In this document: one piece after another, positions 20,731 through 31,174 of the stretch
Layout of the letters: each line of letters begins with the position of its first letter
Position numbering within the stretch: position 1 is the stretch's first letter
Assembly (NCBI GenBank): GCA_951799405.1
Contig: OX637342.1
Coordinates: 19,267,298-19,331,297 of the forward strand
Length of the DNA: 64,000 bases
From: Agapetus fuscipes
Taxonomy: Eukaryota > Arthropoda > Insecta > Trichoptera > Glossosomatidae
Direction: 5' to 3'
Notes under the pieces: model-generated
Databases searched by the model: none
What the model was told of the DNA's origin: nothing
The model's input: only the letters and a program-made list of their open reading frames with translations
Program-made: the position numbers and the translations under genes

Positions 20731-20930
20731 CTTGGTATTGCTCTTACGGGCTTAGACCATGGTCCATATTTTCGTTCTTCTTATTCTTTTTTCTTGCTTA
20801 TTGCTTACGTTTCGTTACAAGTGCGTGTGACTTCTTCTTCAAGAAAGAAGAAAGAAAAAGGAAGAGCAAAAAGAAGCAAGAAGAAGGAAACTATGGACGA
20901 TGATCTAAGCTCGTAAGAGCAATACCAAAC
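20731..20930. mobile_element. Long-hairpin MITE
   Basis: The left end CTTGGTATTGCTCTTACGGG and right end CTCGTAAGAGCAATACCAAAC are near-perfect inverted repeats continuing inward (CTTAGACCATGGTCCA / TGGACGATGATCTAAG). The interior is pyrimidine-rich then purine-rich (TTCTTCTTATTC ... GAAGAAG), so the whole 200 bp can fold on itself. Target duplication is unclear. The 83-codon frame across it is a by-product. Confidence 0.75.
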
Positions 20931-21194
20931 ATCTGAATCCGGCCGTGAAAGCCTAGAAGCATGCATTAATTTCCATACTTCGTAAGATTAGGTTTGTATT
21001 AATTTTCTACTTGTATTATTATCAAGTAGTTGCTCCTTTATCACTATCTGTAGAGTTTCTGAATAATTGCAGACGACGCAGGAGGTACTTTGAAATGTAA
21101 AACATCTCGTCAAAGAGAATACGTTATAACAAGTACTGAAGCATAAAATGTATAATAAAACCTGATGGGTATCTAAGTATCTTATAATGTTAGA

Positions 21195-21395
21195 GACATC
21201 TATAATCTATAATCTATAATCTAAGTTGCAAGCATATATTCATTTAAAGCTCTCAGATGTATGCCCACAAACAAACACGTGTAGTTCGCGCTTACAAATG
21301 CTGAATGTGTACTTACAAATAAAATCCAAACTCAAATGAACATAAGCCCTGCAACTCCTGCCGACATTCCCTGAAACAGGGGTGACATTGGCCCA
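21195..21395 (-). repeat. A-family retroposon lacking its 5' block
   Basis: A tail of three ATAATCT units, TAAGTTGCAAGCATATATTC, then body to ACAGGGGTGACATTGGCCCA. The GGTTGGTATGAGGCTGACC part is absent. Confidence 0.88.
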
Positions 21396-21399
21396 GACA

Positions 21400-22365
21400 T
21401 CAATGTAAAAAATAATGGAAGAATATCCATGTACGATTAATTCAAAATTATATATAGGTACTGTATGAAGATTGTATTTTGAGACATATTCAACATACTC
21501 AGCATTTAGAAAACGGTGAAGAGATTCTTGTAAATGAACTCTCAAGGAAAATAATCACCGACCTTGCACAATGGCTGCACCAGACTAAAAAAATCACACC
21601 TCAAGAAGCCCATATCCACCCCGAGTTGTCTTGCTAATGATTATGATGATGATAACAGGCACTCGACCCACCTCCACCCACCAAGTTCATGCAACTCATG
21701 CGGAGTCGCTTCACTCTGTGATCTTCACTTGCAATGTTTTTTGGTGGCAGAAGGCCTTCCCGTTGAAGTTAATCAGCTAAAGTTACTCTACTTAAGAAAG
21801 GAAAAGAAAATCCTCAAATCAGAGGCTAACGCACGACTCTAAGAAATCCCACCCTCCCCAGAATGTCGAAGTTACTGAAGCTAATGTTTGAAAATCAAAA
21901 TTATACTATTCAAATCTATACTTATAAAACCAAAAAAGCGTTCGTTGGTAATGCGATAAAATGGTGAAGGACTCGACGGTTTTGGCTGTCTTTCGTTTCA
22001 GAATAAAGTACGTAATCTGAGAAGGGTTATAGCGTACAAAAAAGTTGATAAAATAACGCAGAACCTGTTTAAATTTGTGAAATGCTGAACGTCGTTTTTA
22101 TATGGGAATTGATCATTTCCAACTTCATCTAATTGACAGATTTTTGTTCCATATTCAAATTTCATTAAATGTGTTCGGTTTGAAATATTGTGAGAGGTTG
22201 AACAAAATCAAATTAATAAAATAAACTGGTAGGTACAAAATTTTAAAATGGAATAACAAATCATATTATTCATCAACAGCCTTTACCAAACAGAACTCTT
22301 TTTTAAAAAATGGAATTTAGCTTTTCAACTGACAAAGTCATTAAAAGCGTTCAAGGTTAAATAAA
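21400..22365. other. Mostly unassigned; possible stem-loop element remnants
   Basis: 21570-21640 contains CTCAAGAAGCCCATATCCAC, weakly like the stem-loop element at 28.9 kb. At 21905-22020 TATACTTATAAAACCAAAAA resembles the start of common insect non-autonomous elements, but no ends are defined. Confidence 0.3.
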
Positions 22366-22369
22366 TAAG

Positions 22370-24075
22370 TCTTTAATCTCAGTTACAAATATATGCACAC
22401 ATTTAAGGTTCATATTGAATGGATGCCCAAAAGGAAACACATGTTAGTTTGTGCATACACATAATGAATGTATATTTTCAAAATAAGACCCAACTGCGAA
22501 TCCCAAATAACAACGGTGCAATTTATGCTGACTTAACTTTAAACAGGCAGAAGTGAAACAATTTGTACACCAACTTACAAGTCGAGGATTTATCATCTAA
22601 GTTGCATAAAAACATATGGTGGCTCTTTCAACATTTCTTAATCTAATCTAATCTAATCTAAGCTGCAAAGATATATATCATTTAAGATTTATATTAAATG
22701 CATTCCCACAAGCAGACATGTATAATTTCGCGCTAACACATGTCGCATGTGGACCTACAATATAAAAACCCAATCTCAAATGAACATAAGCCCTGCAACT
22801 CTTGCCGTCCTTCCCTGAAACAGGGGTGACATTGGCAAAGTGAACCAATTTTTTATATTATGGGTGGTCAGCCGCATAACAACCTATAAGTCAAGGAACA
22901 TACATGACAAATTACATTTTTTTAAATCAATTAATAACAAATTTTCTTTTCTTTCTTAGATCCGTCTAATCTAATCTAATCTTAGTTGCAAAGATATGTT
23001 ACATTGGAGATTCACATTACATGCATTCTCACAACCAGACACGTAAAGTTCGCGCTTGCACATGCCTCATGTGAACCTACAACATAAAAACCAAATTTCA
23101 AATGGGCATACACCCTGCAACTCTTGCCATCCTTCCCTGAAACAGGGGTGACATTGGCAAAGTGAACCATTTTCACAGCATGGGTGGTCAGCCGCATACT
23201 AACCTATAAGTCAAGGAACATACACGACAAATTACATTTCAAAACATATAATCTAAGTTGCAAAGAAATTTGTCATTTTAGACTCATATTAAATACATGC
23301 CCAAAAGTAATCACATTGTAAGTACATGCTTACTCATGCTGCATGTGTACATAAACTTTGAAACTCCTGCCTTTTTCGCTGAAACCGGGAGGGCATTGGC
23401 AAAAGTGAACCAAGTTTTACTACATACTCGATCTTCTTACTTAATATTCAATTTTCTATATGCAAACTTGAGATCGAATCGTCCATACGAGGTAACAAAT
23501 CAAAGCTAACATGAAGAAAATATTAATTTTGTATCATCAATAGATCGTGAAAAAAGGTTTTTTTTTTTCCGAATATAAGTGGCAAAGGTATTGGGGATTC
23601 ACAAAATATGCATTCTCACAAGCACACATGTATAATTTCGCGCTAACACATGCCGCATGTGGACCTACAATTTAAAAACCCAATCTCAAATGAACATAAG
23701 CCCTGCAACTCTTGCCGTCCTTCCCTGAAACAGGGGTGACATTGGCAAAGTGAACCATTTTTTACAGTATGGGTGGTCAGCCGCATACCAACCTATAAGT
23801 TAAGGAGCATAAACACAATGATCTTTTAATCTAAGTTGCAAAGATATGTATCATTTAAGATTCACATTGAATGCATTCCCACAAGCAGACATGCATTATT
23901 TCACACTAACGCATGCCGCATGTGGACCTACAATATAAAAACCTAATCCGAAATGAACATAAGCCCAACAACTCTTGCCGACCTTCCCTGAAACAGGTGT
24001 GCCATTGGCAAAGTGAATCATTTTCTGCAGCATGGGTGGTCAGCCGCAAACCAACCTATAAGTCAAGGAACATTC
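22370..24075 (-). repeat. Cluster of six A-family copies in one orientation
   Basis: Minus-strand copies lie at about 22375-22590 (old), 22630-22893, 22963-23214, 23248-23430 (diverged), 23585-23806 and 23825-24067. At least three carry the same A2 variant (CGCATGTGGACCTACAA). The sequences just outside the 5' ends are themselves related: after the copies ending at 22893 and 23214 comes CATACA(T/C)GACAAATTACATTT, and after 24067 a weaker version. That points to tandem duplication of element plus flank and argues against six independent insertions. Confidence 0.8.
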
Positions 24076-24079
24076 ACAA

Positions 24080-24685
24080 TAAATTATGTTTTTAAAATCA
24101 ATAAACAATAATATGGACATCCAAAACAATGATCTACCCTAAATTATCTTATTGATTTTATTTCTTCTAATATCAATCAATATGTATACACTATACATCA
24201 ACGATTGCCACTAGCTTTATTTAAAGCATCATTAAAACCTATAGATGATAATTTCATTATTTTTGAGATGTACACAGAAAACGTTTCCTTCTGCCTAATA
24301 GAACGACAGCATTATTTTATTGGTATTAAGCAATGAAATTATGGTTGAAATACCAATTACAGTGTGAAAATGACAAAAGATATAAAACTTTCATATACAC
24401 CTCCTGAAATTTTAAAGGCTACAACATCTTTCATAACTGCAATCCATAGTACTTCAATATCTTTAAATGAGCCCAATTTCATTTGATATAATGTCCATGA
24501 AATTATGCACGCTCAATTGTTTAAGTTATTGGGCGATGCCGTCTCACTATAATAGTTACAATAATCACTTCAAAATAAGATTTCTTCGCTCATCTTTTCC
24601 ATTTTCTGAAGAACAGCCATTCCCAAATTTACAAATCCACAAAACTATTGAATCTCATTTATAAAAAAAAGGCAGGATAAAATCT
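24080..24685. other. Unassigned sequence
   Basis: Contains no recognised gene. A GGGGTCAGCTAGTATC string at 24690 resembles the tail of non-autonomous Helitron-like elements in insects, but no hairpin or 5' end was identified. Confidence 0.3.
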
Positions 24686-24699
24686 GCGGGGTCAGCTAG

Positions 24700-24975
24700 T
24701 ATCAAATAAATATCAGTCTGATTTATTTCGGAAGCGCTGCTCTTGTGTGAATCGCACCTCAAGATCCCTCCAATTTCTTGGTAGACGAATGCCAACGCCG
24801 ATTTCTTAAACAATGCCCACTTATGATAAACCTTTGTGTCTTTTATAATGGCAGACAACTTGCTCATCCAGCGGAGAGTATTTTTTAAAATGAGATAGTA
24901 TTTTTTTAATGTTTCACTGGGAAGCGAACCATTTAGTCCGTAGCATTTACCACTGGACTACGACTAGTCATGTTA
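24700..24975 (-). repeat. C-family SINE, diverged
   Basis: The tail (TGATTTATTTCGGAAGCGCT, TGTGAATCGCACCTCAAGAT) and head-proximal part (GGGAAGCGAACCATTTAGTC ... ACCACTGGACTACGAC) match C-family SINEs on the minus strand. The body between is diverged or replaced. Confidence 0.6.
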
Positions 24976-24979
24976 AAAT

Positions 24980-25700
24980 CGCTAGTTCTCATCCAATCAA
25001 AGTAATATTGAGTGGAATAATTTTACACTGGGATGTAGTGCCTGTCTTGCTGGACTTTTCCCTACGTCTTAGATGGCGGCTCACTTGTTTATTCCCTTGG
25101 AAAGCTTGCGTATAAACTTCCTTTGACGGCAAAGCTTGAAGCTTCGTAGGTAACATACTTTGTTGTAACATTAATAATGCAAAATGCCCTGAGAGGCGGA
25201 ATGAAAGTTAGACAGTTGGCCTTAGCAATGTCGTTATTATCTATTTATTTAAGTTTCATTTTGAATTATATCAATTATTGTCATATCACTGAACAAAATC
25301 TCGTTTTGCAGGATTGCATAAACAAGTTGCAGTTTTTTAATTGCAAACTCATTGCACACAATGTCAAACTTTGTATGTTTTCTTTAATGAAAGTTGAAAA
25401 CAAATACATTTCCGCACAAAAAAATAACAACTAATGAAAAATAACATGATGAGAAATGCATTGTTGAGTGATAGTAGATAAAACTTTTAAGAGTTTTACC
25501 AAGGAATTTCATAAATCACTTTATTTTGATATTTAAACGGTAGCCTGAAAAAAAATAACAACTTTAAGGTCTTCTATCTATGTAGGTTTTGTAAAAGTAT
25601 CGATGGTTAGTTTCCAAACACATGTAATGTTACGAATGTATGAGTAATTTATGTGTGTGTATGTTCACTTATGATGGTGTTGCTGTGTGTCTTTACTTAC
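24980..25700. other. Unassigned sequence with one 85-codon frame
   Basis: The frame at 25177-25434 (+) has a hydrophobic N-terminal stretch (LALAMSLLSIYLSFILNYI) but no recognisable family and no splice or promoter context. I do not call it a gene. Confidence 0.3.
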
Positions 25701-25711
25701 TTGTATATGCA

Positions 25712-25881
25712 CGGGTGTACCCAGGAATTATTATTATTTGATCATGTCTGCCCCCCCCCCCCTAGAGGAAATTGCGTGCCTACCCCCCCCCCCCCACCCG
25801 CCATCGGCGATATATTTTGGTGACGATGATCTTCAATTTTCCAAAACCTGCCCCCCCCTAGATTTGATCCTGGGTACGCCC
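25712..25881. mobile_element. MITE with poly-C interior
   Basis: The ends GGGTGTACCCAGGA (left) and TCCTGGGTACGCCC (right) are inverted repeats with one mismatch. ATGCA lies just outside both ends and may be a target duplication, with one unpaired base. The interior has three runs of 7-13 C's. No protein is encoded; the proline-rich 71-codon frame comes from the C runs. Confidence 0.65.
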
Positions 25882-25889
25882 ATGCATGT

Positions 25890-27290
25890 GTACCTGACGT
25901 AAGTATTCGGATGGTTGTACCTACTCATATTTGGTCAAAGCTTCTGCTCGAGACGATTCTAGCATGATCTGGTGTATGGCAGAATAGCCTTTGACCACCT
26001 ATAATTACGTGCTGCAGTGCTTTGGAGGGCATTAGTAGGTTCCTACCCGAGCCGTTAAGCGAGAAGTAAAAAAGTTTAAACTGTAAACCTAATGTGAGCA
26101 GATTACTAAAATAAATTGTGTAAAATAAATTTAATCGAAGTTTTATTAAGGATAAAAGAAAAACAGCTTTGTTTTCGATTACGTGAGTACACACTACAAT
26201 ATTATAGAATATTTATAATACAAAAAATTGACGTATGTCCTAGTTAATGAGGGTTCAAAAATGCCTTTTTTGTAGAAATGCGTAATCGACTTCCCGTATT
26301 TAATTTTTCGTATTTTAAATTGAGTTTTTATTTTAATTTTAAAACAAAATAATTAAAGTTAATACTTGCCATTTTCTATTTCTAAGCATCAAAATTCATG
26401 ATCGTCGTTAATAAGGCACATAAATAAACCTCGAAAACACTAAAAAACGGCGAACTGTTCGAAAATATTGAGCCAGCGTCGTTAATTATGAACGATTACA
26501 AAGTTAATGACTCTACAATCAATGAAGTTTTATTAAATTAAACCCAAGCAAATTGTAACAATAAGTTTACTGAACAATTACGAATTTCTCAGGTAAAGAA
26601 AGTGAAGTTTACTTTGTGTAACTGTTATTCAAAATCACCAAATTATACATTAAAACTGTGCATGTATTATACACATTCATTAGGTATCATTTTCAGGAAG
26701 TGAAATATGCCGACACGAATCACCAATGATTTTATGAAAATTGACACCAAAAATCGTAGCAAAAATCATTCACACGAGCACAGTCCTTGGTTTAATCAAG
26801 TCTCGTACAAAATATCGATTCCATTGTCGACATCACGTCTGTCATAAAAAGCCAATCACAGCTCAGTCAACTACGCCATTCATGAGCAAATGCGATCAGT
26901 TCGAAGGAAAAACATTTTTTTGGCTAATTTATCTATTACTTGTTTGCATATAGCTGCACTAACACACTCACACACTCGTGAGTTTTTGATATATTTTTAA
27001 AGATTTTTTCTTACATTGAATCAAGGTGAAATTTACACGGAAATAGTCGGCGTGCAAACAGCCACACATTTGACACAGTTTACACGCACGAACGATCACT
27101 GACACAATCAAGTCGATTAATGATCTACAACTGTTTGCGCCTAACTTATTGTATCACACATTTTGTTGTTTATAGACGCGCGCATTTAATAAGGAAATGA
27201 AGGAGATACAGGTATGTACTGGACAATGCCAAAGAAAAATCTATCTTGAATAAAAGTTGCAAATATTATACTGTACAAAAAGTGTAAAAA
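25890..27290. other. 1.4 kb without a recognised feature
   Basis: AT-rich single-copy-looking sequence. Frames of 70-89 codons (25925-26194 minus, 26741-26953 plus) have no family motif. It is one of the few stretches not obviously made of repeats. Confidence 0.4.
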
Positions 27291-27296
27291 AAAAAC

Positions 27297-27615
27297 GCAA
27301 CTAAGCTACACGTGCAGTGTAACTACTTGCCGCGTTATCACTGAAGGGGTCGCATGTGGCGAGTTGAACCTATTTATTTTTAAGGTAAGGGGGCCGGCCC
27401 TACGCCAACCACTTCAGTTAAAGTGGGGGTTTCCCAGCTCCCGACAGGCTGGTACTCATTTCTTGTGAAGGCTGAGTAACCCTTGCCGGTATTTTATTTT
27501 GGGGTTTGAAATAAACACCGAAACGGGAAATCATTTCTGACACCCTCGGTGGAATTCGAACCCGAGCTCACAGCATGGAATGCAAGCACACTACCAACTG
27601 AGCTATCGACTGGAC
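27297..27615 (-). repeat. B-family SINE, near-consensus full-length
   Basis: Minus strand: head GTCGATAGCTCAGTTGGTAG, B box GGGTTCGAATTCCACC, block TTTCCCGTTTCGGTGTTTAT, 3' end ACGTGTAGCTTAGTTGCG followed by a T run on the element's 3' side (poly-A on the plus strand). An A2 fragment abuts its 5' end. Confidence 0.93.
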
Positions 27616-27617
27616 AA

Positions 27618-27785
27618 AGCTAATCTAATCTAATCTAAGTTGCAAAAATATGTAACATTGGAGATTCACATTACATGCAATCTCACAACCAGACATGTAC
27701 AAGTTCGCGCTTGCACATGCCTAATGTGAGCCTACAACATAAAAACAAAATATCAAATGGACATACACCCTGCAACTCTTGCACA
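27618..27785 (-). repeat. A2 subtype, 5' block missing
   Basis: It begins with (TAATC)n, TAAGTTGCAAAAATATGTAA, and stops at CCTGCAACTCTTGC. The next 20 bp (ACAAATTACATTTGTCGTGT) resemble, inverted, the sequence flanking the A2 copies at 22.9 and 23.2 kb. Confidence 0.85.
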
Positions 27786-27837
27786 AATTACATTTGTCGT
27801 GTATGAAATATAAAATTAAGCTTCTTATAATAAACAC

Positions 27838-28150
27838 GCATCCAAGCTGCACATATAGTGAAATTTCTTACCGCATGATCCTCGAAGGAGTCGTATGTGG
27901 CACGTATACAGGTAAGGAGGCCAGCCTTACAACAACCACTTCACTTTATGTGGAAATTTCCCAGTTCCCAAGGGGCTGGTTCTCATTTTTTGAGAAGTCT
28001 GAGTAAACATTATCGGTATTTTGTTTTTGGGATTGAAATAAAACACCTAAACTGGAAATCATTTCTGACACCCTGAAGGAAGATCAAACCCTAGTCCTCC
28101 GGCATGCAACGCAAGCATTTTACCAACTGAACTATCAACCAAACTTGTTT
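27838..28150 (-). repeat. B-family SINE, older copy
   Basis: 3' end CAAGCTGCACATATAGTG, body CATTTTTTGAGAAGTCTGAG and GAAATCATTTCTGACACCCT, head near CTACCAACTGAACTATCAACC. Many substitutions compared with the copy 220 bp upstream. Confidence 0.82.
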
Positions 28151-28369
28151 GCAATGCGCAATTTTATAAGAGCAATTAAAATATCAGGGAAAATTTAAAA
28201 CACAAGTCTAGCGCTCTCTAGCAGGGGAACTATAAATGCAAGTCTACGTTGCAAAGAAAGTTTATGTGTTACCTAATAGACATTTATTTCTTTGAGTGAT
28301 GTAAAATCTTTACTCGTGTACGAAAAGTATGACCATTGAATAATTTACAATAGAGACATATCCATCTCT

Positions 28370-28610
28370 ATAAAATCACAAAGATATATTACAAATAAGA
28401 TTCATATTCCATGCATTCTCACAAACATATACGTATAAGTTCGCGATTACACATGCCGCATGTGGACTTGCAACATAAAAACCCAATCTTAAATGAGCAT
28501 AAGCCCTGCAACTCTTGCTGACCTTCCCTGAAACAGGGATGACATTGGCAAGGTGAACCATTTTTTACAGCATAGGTGGTCAGCCTCATACCAACCTATA
28601 AGTCACCTTA
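28370..28610 (-). repeat. A2 subtype retroposon, full-length
   Basis: From AAAATCACAAAGATATATTA to ACCAACCTATAAGTCA, with the GCCGCATGTGGACTTGCAAC variant. Confidence 0.88.
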
Positions 28611-28699
28611 GACACCTTTACATTCATGGTAAAAGAGTTCCTCCCAGCTTGTTGATGGCTGAGAGGGTGCACTATAATTAGGGTAACCTGTTGTGCACC

Positions 28700-28703
<4 letters not shown>

Positions 28704-28730
<27 letters not shown>
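28704..28730 (+). repeat. Poly-A tract (about 27 A)
   Basis: An uninterrupted A run follows GTTGTGCACCATT. It may be the tail of a retroposed sequence covering 28615-28703 (a TTCCTCCCAGCTTGTTGATG segment), but I do not recognise the source. Confidence 0.85.
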
Positions 28731-28732
<2 letters not shown>

Positions 28733-28759
28733 TCAAGGCACTCCCCAATAAGAGATGGT

Positions 28760-28990
28760 TTCCGGAATCTCTGCGGTGGTCTATTGGAGCTGGAGCATCC
28801 GGACGTTTCGCTTATGTCTACGATGGGATTCTTCAGCGTGGGAGTGCAATGATGAAGATGGTCGAGGTACAAACTTTTATCACTGTGCCTGTAAAAACTG
28901 TGGCACAGATCATTTTACATTCACACTGAAGAAGCCCATCGTAGACATGGGCGAAACGTCCGGAAGCTCCAGGCCCCACAGAACACGGTA
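28760..28990. mobile_element. Inverted pair of hammerhead-like stem-loops
   Basis: On the plus strand at 28923-28963: CTGAAGA, then a stem GCCCAT/ATGGGC, then GAAACGTCC. On the minus strand at 28775-28827 the same unit occurs with a damaged stem (TCCCAT/ATAAGC) and GAAACGTCCGG. CUGANGA - stem II - GAAA is the hammerhead core order. A convincing stem III and cleavage triplet are not visible, so ribozyme activity is not claimed. The units probably mark ends of a Penelope-like or related element. Confidence 0.4.
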
Positions 28991-29059
28991 CCTGAGTCCG
29001 AAAAACATATCTCCAGCATCATCAGCCGGCCGTGTAAGCCTAAAACTCTTATTCAAAAG

Positions 29060-29755
29060 ATGATTGGTTTGTGTTTGCTTTGAATAGACTCGCGAGTTCC
29101 TCTTAGACGCGATTTATACCCCATTTCCTTCACGCAGCCATGATTACAACTGGCTACCCCTAATGAGTAAATTTATGCTCACAAACTCATTATTTGTTTG
29201 ATTAAATGCTTTGCGGTCTAGATAAATTAAATAGCTGTATAAATTTAAAAACTAGTATGAACTAAATCATTTAATAAACAACAATAATCTGATACAATTG
29301 CATTTAAAAACACTAATTAAATTGCATGCTCACTGTGAGTCATGACCCACAATATGAGATTAGAGGTTAGAGACTAGACAGGTATTTAGGCTGGTCTAAG
29401 TGTTACAGAATCAAGGACGCAATAAACACATGAGATTTGCTCTCAAACACTTCAAATTAATTACTCTAATTCAGTATTTCTCAAAGCGTGGCTCGTGATT
29501 TGTGAACTAATGACAAATTGAATAGTAAGTCCCATAAACAAGCAGTTCGATTGTGCTTATGTTGGCTATGCAGTTAAATTTCCAAGCCAATAAAATCGAC
29601 TCATCAGGTTTCATTATGTTTTAAATGGGATGCCCAAATTCTCTCGATGTCGAAAGAGCTACGCTGGTTTTGTTCTGAGAGGTCTACCCTGTGTGTGATA
29701 TGATATTCAATTTCCTAACTTTACATCTCTAATCATCCTCGGATGAAGCTATGAT
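29060..29755. other. Unassigned sequence
   Basis: No coding or repeat feature recognised until a GATGATGATGA run at 29750, which is the 3' simple-repeat tail of the minus-strand LINE that follows. Confidence 0.4.
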
Positions 29756-30690
29756 GATGATGAGTTTATGATTTCTTTATGGCGCCGTTTCGTGATGTAG
29801 TTATTCCAAGGGCGCTTGTGCAAATGATGCCAGAAATTTGCTTGTCTTCAGTGCATTCCGGAACTTACCATGATCCTCTAGCTCTCTCACATGATGTGGC
29901 AGGTGGTTCCAGGCCAGAGGACCAGCAACTGCAAATGCACGCTCTCCAAACATTGTGTTAACTCTTTTTATCGGTTCTTCAATCTTTGATTTGGCTCTAG
30001 TTTCAGCCGAGCGCAGTGTTAGGCTTTTTTGTCGAGGGTGACTGGTTTGATTAGACCAGCGAGATATTTGGGTGTTTTTCCAAATAGAGCTTTGTGGACC
30101 ATCGTGCACACTTTAAAATCGATGCGCTCCGGGATACGGAGCCAGTGAAGCTTCTGGAGAAGAGGAGTAATGTGAGTAAACTTTGACTGACCAGCAATCA
30201 TGCGAGCGCATGCATTGACGACCAATTCGCACGTTTAATAATAAAGAGAAATAACTCGAAAATTGGGAAAATCGAGATTTTGTAATAAAACGCAAGAACA
30301 ATGCGAGAAGAATAGGTAGAATGCGACAGCCGTTCAATTTGGACGAATATGACCGAGATAAAACATCGGCCGCCTTTTACATCCCATACAAGTTGTACTG
30401 GTTGTCTAAACTTCAAACGTGATTTCCCAACATTGACGTTTTTTGAGTTATTGCTCTTTATTATTAAACGTGCGAATTGTAGCCTATTCAATTGACATTT
30501 TGGTTGGCCTGCATATAAGCTATTGCAGTAGTCTATTTTTGACACCACAAATGCATTTACTAAGGCTTTCCTTACTTCCATTGGCAGACAGTTATTGACA
30601 AGTTTGATCTGTCGTAGTCCGTAGAGACTCGAACTGACCGTCTTATTTATTTGAGCTTTCATAGTGAGACAACTATCTCAGTGAACTCCT
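29745..30690 (-). pseudogene. CR1/L2-like LINE 3' fragment split by a MITE
   Basis: Minus-strand fragment of a CR1/L2-type RT C-terminus related to the one at 12.7 kb: INKTVSSSLYGLRQIKLVNN and VSKIDYCNSLYAGQP (30500-30660), then, after the insertion at 30228-30474, ITPLLQKLHWLRIPERIDFK and an FGERAFAVAGPLAWNHLP block (29800-30200). At least one frameshift lies near 30020-30110. The 3' end carries an (ATC)n tail at about 29750. Removing the MITE and one AATT copy restores the frame at the insertion point. Confidence 0.85.
30228..30474. mobile_element. 247-bp MITE, copy 1 (AATT target duplication)
   Basis: 30-bp terminal inverted repeats: left CGCACGTTTAATAATAAAGA and right CTCTTTATTATTAAACGTGCG, with one mismatch across 30 bases. 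It is flanked by AATT on both sides. The host LINE reading frame confirms a 4-bp target duplication. No transposase; the small frames inside (74-154 codons) are read-through of the insert. A second copy of identical length lies at 61476-61722. Confidence 0.9.
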
Positions 30691-30694
30691 AGGA

Positions 30695-31170
30695 GTTTCA
30701 TTTCAGTGTCATTTGGATATCATTTTCTGTTATGGCATATTCTTACGAACTATGAGTTTTGTGTACATGCACGTAGTTTGCTGGTGTGTGTACATATGTT
30801 TGCCTCTAGCATAATCTACTGTTTGTTTACTTTTATTTTTTTATTTATTTATTTGAGAAAACTACAGCTTTATAAAAGTGATTACAATGGTGTTCTTAAA
30901 ATTAATATAAGCCAAAATTGTTTCTTCTATTTAAAATTATAGAGATAGAATAATAATTTGATCAGTATGCTGAGCTTGTATTGACATATCATAGAAAATT
31001 GAGAAGACAAGAAAATAAAAAATAAAAGGAGAGCAAAACAAAAAGCAAAAAACAAAAAGCAAAAAAGGCACAAGTTGTCAAGCAACAAAAAAGAAAAAAA
31101 AAAAGAAACAAGGTGTAAGAAAAGAAATTAAAAGTAAAAGTAAAGTGGAAAGGAATGAGGAAAAGGAGGG
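30695..31170. other. 3' UTR region of the downstream LINE and unassigned sequence
   Basis: 31010-31170 is purine-rich on the plus strand (AAAAGGAGAGC, AAAAAGAAAAAAAAAAAG) and lies just beyond the ORF2 stop, so it is probably the 3' UTR of the LINE. The exact 3' end and target duplication could not be fixed. 30695-30950 has a short TTATTTATTTATTT run only. Confidence 0.4.
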
Positions 31171-31174
31171 ATTA

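Noticed and set aside
28678..29063. Small ORFs around the poly-A tract
   Set aside because: They cover the stem-loop repeats and the homopolymer; no protein motif.
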